Notes under the pieces: generated by a model
What the model was told of the DNA's origin: nothing
What the model saw: only the letters and a program-made list of their open reading frames with translations
Databases searched by the model: none
From: Moryella indoligenes
GTDB lineage: Bacteria; Bacillota; Clostridia; Lachnospirales; Lachnospiraceae
Assembly (NCBI RefSeq): GCF_030812885.1
Contig: NZ_JAUSTO010000009.1
Location: 29,810 to 93,809 of the forward strand
DNA length: 64,000 nt
Direction: 5' to 3'
Shown: piece after piece, positions 61,855 to 64,000 of the stretch
How the letters are laid out: each line of letters begins with the position of its first letter
Position numbering within the stretch: the stretch's first letter is position 1
Program-made: the position numbers and the translations under genes

Positions 61855-61902
61855 TTTACATTTATATAAACGTATGTTAGTATGTACACAAGTTGAACTT
61901 GT
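61855..61902 (+). promoter_or_regulatory. Promoter and operator-like palindrome of the element genes
   Basis: TTTACA (61855-61860), 17 bases, TAGTAT (61878-61883). The palindrome ACAAGTTGAACTTGT (61888-61902, seven-base arms) covers the expected start point. TATATAAACG is repeated at 61836-61845 and 61863-61872. A repressor-controlled promoter is likely. Confidence 0.5.
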
Positions 61903-61930
61903 TGAGACAGGCAAGAAGGAGGCCAAAGAA

Positions 61931-62284
61931 ATGAGCAGAGGTAACCTGTTTAAAGCTAACGGGATTGAGCCAGAAGAACTTCTTCCGGGAATGTTTTGCA
62001 TTGGTTCTAACGTGTACAAGCATGATGATGGTGAAATTGGCTATTCGGAATATCTTTACTACGGCCCGCATTTGAGATTGATAAGAATCATAAGAAGTTA
62101 CCCTCCCACGAAGACTTTTGAGGATAAGTCGTTTTACTCCGCGCGAGAATTCAAAGAAGAATATGCAAATTTTCTGGATAGCCTTGTGGGGCGCGCCAGA
62201 AAAAAGCCAGAGGAAGAGGAGGCAAGACAGGATTTTTGTCGTCTAATTGGCTTCAAGGTGAAGAAGGATGAAAAAAATAATTAA
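61931..62284 (+). CDS. Unknown element-encoded protein
   Basis: A 117-residue soluble protein; no family recognised. It has an aromatic centre (IGYSEYLYYGPHLRLIRIIRSYPP) and a charged C-terminus (RKKPEEEEARQDF). The ATG at 61931 has AAGGAGG eight bases upstream; an earlier ATG at 61874 would overlap the operator and has no site. Codon use is AT-richer than in the chromosome to the left. It overlaps the next gene by 17 bases. Confidence 0.6.
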   Translation: MSRGNLFKANGIEPEELLPGMFCIGSNVYKHDDGEIGYSEYLYYGPHLRLIRIIRSYPPTKTFEDKSFYSAREFKEEYANFLDSLVGRARKKPEEEEARQDFCRLIGFKVKKDEKNN

Positions 62285-62693
62285 TCAACGGAGGTATGAT
62301 ACTAGTACATCTACCCTGATGGGAGAACGTGAAACTGGAAGCGGCTTTCAGTATATCCGTGAGAAACTCTATCAAAAGAGAAACGGTGAGTTTTTCCTTC
62401 ATGGCTTTGGCGGGCCCAGTACAAAGTATGCTGTATCTATCGAGCAGAATACGTGGAGTGAAGGAGAGGAGCTAATACCTCTGTCTCCCGAATCCGCCAA
62501 GCAATGGGCAGAGGATTATCTCGATGCCGAAAAAGTCTCAGAAATATTTCAAATTTCTGAGGATGCTGAAAACGATAAAAAACCTGTAGGATTCACGATA
62601 TCGCAAAACGCAATTGTGAGGCTCGCACTTTTAGCGGCAGAGCGTAAGACATCAAAATCACAAGTCGTTGAAGATTTGATCTTAAACGCCTAG
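62268..62693 (+). CDS. Element protein with C-terminal ribbon-helix-helix-like segment
   Basis: A 141-residue protein. The N-terminal half (INQRRYDTSTSTLMGERE...LYQKRNGEFFLHGFGGPSTKYA) resembles a motif in phage and conjugative-element proteins of unknown role. The C-terminal 35 residues (FTISQNAIVRLALLAAERKTSKSQVVEDLI) have the pattern of a CopG/Arc ribbon-helix-helix DNA-binding domain. It may be the repressor of the upstream palindrome or a plasmid-like accessory factor. AAGG lies just before the ATG. Confidence 0.55.
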   Translation: MKKIINQRRYDTSTSTLMGERETGSGFQYIREKLYQKRNGEFFLHGFGGPSTKYAVSIEQNTWSEGEELIPLSPESAKQWAEDYLDAEKVSEIFQISEDAENDKKPVGFTISQNAIVRLALLAAERKTSKSQVVEDLILNA

Positions 62694-62708
62694 TAATAAG
62701 GAAACAAT

Positions 62709-63410
62709 ATGAGAAAATATGTTGTAGGCGAAACTTACGGATGTCTCAAGATTCTAAGGCAATCTAGTTCTAAACCGGCAAAATACATTGTTGTTTGTAC
62801 AAGATGCGGACAAGAGCGTGAAATACCTTCTGACAAGATATGCCTCTTTCTAACCGGATGTTCTACATGCAGAGCTGAAGAACGTCTCAACAAGGCAAAA
62901 AAATATTATAATTCGTTTAAAGGGGAAATGTTTGGCGATCTTGAAGTTTTAGGATTTTGCGATGAAAAAAAATGCGCTAACTCATACCTGGCAAGATGTA
63001 AATGCCATAAATGTGGCGATAAAACGCTTGTAAGATTTTCAGAATTATTGCACGGGGATGCGAGAGAATGTTCTAATTGCGCCAAAAAACATTTGCAGTT
63101 AGGAATACAACGATCACTAGATACCTCAAAGGGTGGGAGCTGTTTAAGCTGCACACTGGACAGAAAGAAATTGAACGGAAACAATACCACTGGGCATAGA
63201 GGTGTTACCTATAGAGCCAAGCAAAATAGATTTCATGCCTATCTAACCTTCCAGCGCCACCAATATTGGCTCGGAAGCTATGCACGCATAGAAGACGCTA
63301 TTGCTGCACGTGAAGCAGCCGAAAAAGAAATTTACGGTTCATTCGTTGAGTGGTATCAAAATACATATCCCGATTTGTGGGAAAAGTATTACGGAAAGAA
63401 GCAGAATTAA
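62709..63410 (+). CDS. Two zinc-ribbon repeats plus AP2 DNA-binding domain protein
   Basis: A 233-residue protein. Two similar repeats each start G-x-x-x-G-x-L-x-x-L and carry paired CxxC knuckles (Cys30/33 with 51/54, and Cys99/102 with 121/124); an extra pair is Cys145/148. An AP2/ERF domain follows (about 155-210: GHRGVTYRAKQNRFHAYLTF and WLGSYARIEDAIAAREAAEKEIYG). In phages AP2 domains accompany homing endonucleases or recombination factors, but no HNH or other nuclease motif is visible, so DNA-binding without cleavage is my reading. AAGGA lies eight bases before the ATG. Confidence 0.75.
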   Translation: MRKYVVGETYGCLKILRQSSSKPAKYIVVCTRCGQEREIPSDKICLFLTGCSTCRAEERLNKAKKYYNSFKGEMFGDLEVLGFCDEKKCANSYLARCKCHKCGDKTLVRFSELLHGDARECSNCAKKHLQLGIQRSLDTSKGGSCLSCTLDRKKLNGNNTTGHRGVTYRAKQNRFHAYLTFQRHQYWLGSYARIEDAIAAREAAEKEIYGSFVEWYQNTYPDLWEKYYGKKQN

Positions 63411-63439
63411 GAGGGCAGGACATCCCGCCCTCTCTTTTT
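63411..63439 (+). terminator. Terminator between the AP2 gene and the lysin gene
   Basis: GAGGGC (63411-63416) pairs with GCCCTC (63427-63432), followed by TCTTTTT. It serves the AP2 gene and may also act on the converging lysin gene. Confidence 0.85.
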
Positions 63440-63442
63440 CCA

Positions 63443-64000
63443 TCAAGACACTATTTCAAACTCTTCTCCCGGGGCCTCCGTGTCGCCTTCCGGCTGCCAT
63501 TCGCCTTGTGAGTTCACCCAGTAATAAATATGTTTTCCGCTTGCAAAAGGTTTTTTCTCCTTGACGTAAGCACTCTTAGCCATCGTGCCGGACTGAGTAA
63601 AGTAGTAATGTTTTCCACCAATCACAGCCCACTGTGAGCCGAGCATTGCACCATCTTCTCCCAGATAGTACCAGTCACTCTCAGCCTTGAACCAGCCCTT
63701 AATCATTCGACCGGAAGCATCGAAGACGTACCAGCGGCCATTGATATAAAGCCACTCATTTTTTGCAAAGGTTTCGTCTTCCTTCATGTAATTCCAGGTA
63801 CCATCATACTGCATAGACCACCCAGCAGGATGTTTCCTCCGGGCAGAAGCAAGCACGCAAGCCTGATAAAAAACCCAACTCACAAACTGTTGGCACCAGT
63901 ATGCGCCGTTGTCGCCGTACCACTTGCCATATTTCGTAAAGTTGTTCTTGCCCGCGTTGGCGTGCTTGTCGTTCAGCTGAGCGTTGCTAGCCTTCTCCTC
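63443..64000 (-). CDS. Partial lysin: CHAP-like cysteine domain plus cell-wall-binding repeats
   Basis: The last 185 codons of a gene that continues past the right edge. The upstream part (YGKWYGDNGAYWCQQFVSW, from the window edge) has the catalytic Cys context of CHAP or related amidase domains in phage lysins. The C-terminal part is choline-binding-type repeats (WLYINGRWYVFDASGRMIKGW, DWYYLGEDGAMLGSQW, HYYFTQSGTMAKSAY). The frame is open to base 64000. The repeats are like those of the chromosomal dacA product, which suggests that element and host target the same wall polymer. An internal GTG at 63883 is not a real start. Confidence 0.75.
   Translation of the reverse strand, partial: EEKASNAQLNDKHANAGKNNFTKYGKWYGDNGAYWCQQFVSWVFYQACVLASARRKHPAGWSMQYDGTWNYMKEDETFAKNEWLYINGRWYVFDASGRMIKGWFKAESDWYYLGEDGAMLGSQWAVIGGKHYYFTQSGTMAKSAYVKEKKPFASGKHIYYWVNSQGEWQPEGDTEAPGEEFEIVS

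Noticed and set aside
61744..62019. Minus-strand frame beside the attachment site as an integrase remnant
   Set aside because: The 91 residues show none of the tyrosine recombinase R-H-R-Y motifs, overlap the promoter and the plus-strand gene, and lack a ribosome binding site.
1..64000. CRISPR array, rRNA operon, complete tRNA, replication origin
   Set aside because: No regularly spaced repeats, rRNA sequence, full cloverleaf or DnaA-box cluster was seen on reading both strands.

Overview
The window reads as chromosome of a GC-rich Clostridia member, most likely Lachnospiraceae (Bacillota). The signs are AddAB instead of RecBCD, ScpAB, Rex, ArgR, divergent PAP2 and DUF5721/DUF5722 proteins, an archaeal/fungal-type Asd, IspH next to ribosomal protein S1, GGAGG-type ribosome binding sites, and frequent GTG/TTG (once apparently CTG) starts. 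Almost every gene from 0.2 to 61.5 kb is on the minus strand; the exceptions are an ABC-F gene and a 70-residue membrane protein at 6.3-8.7 kb.

Layout. 0-0.75 kb: the start of a gene leaving the left edge, and a chimeric ORF joining two membrane segments to the C-terminal end of an ISLre2-type (UPF0236) transposase. 0.8-6.2 kb: yebC behind its own promoter, then an operon read from rex through acpS, nnrD and alr to a CNNM/CBS/CorC membrane protein. A Rex-like operator lies over the two overlapping -35 boxes that drive rex one way and the ABC-F gene the other. 8.7-20.5 kb: purB, purC, dapB, dapA, a cobalamin adenosyltransferase-like gene, a hexapeptide acyltransferase-like gene, topB, galM, asd and a secreted glycosidase-like DUF5722 protein. 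20.7-31.4 kb: a CbiG-CobU fusion, the rpsA/ispH/cmk/HI0933 operon, an aspartokinase behind a structured leader, and purL. 31.5-34.2 kb: a sigma-like protein without the promoter-reading regions, DUF5721, a foldase-like lipoprotein and a PAP2-like membrane protein.

34.2-60.2 kb is one long co-directional run with mostly short or overlapping junctions: lipoprotein, dacA, phosphoesterase, scpA, scpB, dut, TPR lipoprotein, hflX, phosphoesterase, addB, addA, nusB, xseA, xseB, ispA, dxs, tlyA, nadK, argR, recN, glgA, divergent PAP2. The first convincing terminator is at 33.66 kb. The run combines cell wall, chromosome segregation, DNA repair, isoprenoid and NADP functions. An alaX editing gene, translationally coupled to an unannotated 35-codon basic ORF, follows at 60.3-61.5 kb.

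At 61.70 kb there is a minus-strand fragment matching the 3' end of a tmRNA (or tRNA) followed by a strong terminator. To its right the DNA becomes AT-richer and carries unfamiliar plus-strand genes (an unknown protein, a ribbon-helix-helix-like protein, a double zinc-ribbon/AP2 protein) and a minus-strand lysin-like gene that leaves the right edge. This is best read as the left end of a prophage or other integrated element, with its integrase and the intact RNA gene beyond the window. No CRISPR array, complete insertion sequence, rRNA or complete tRNA was seen.
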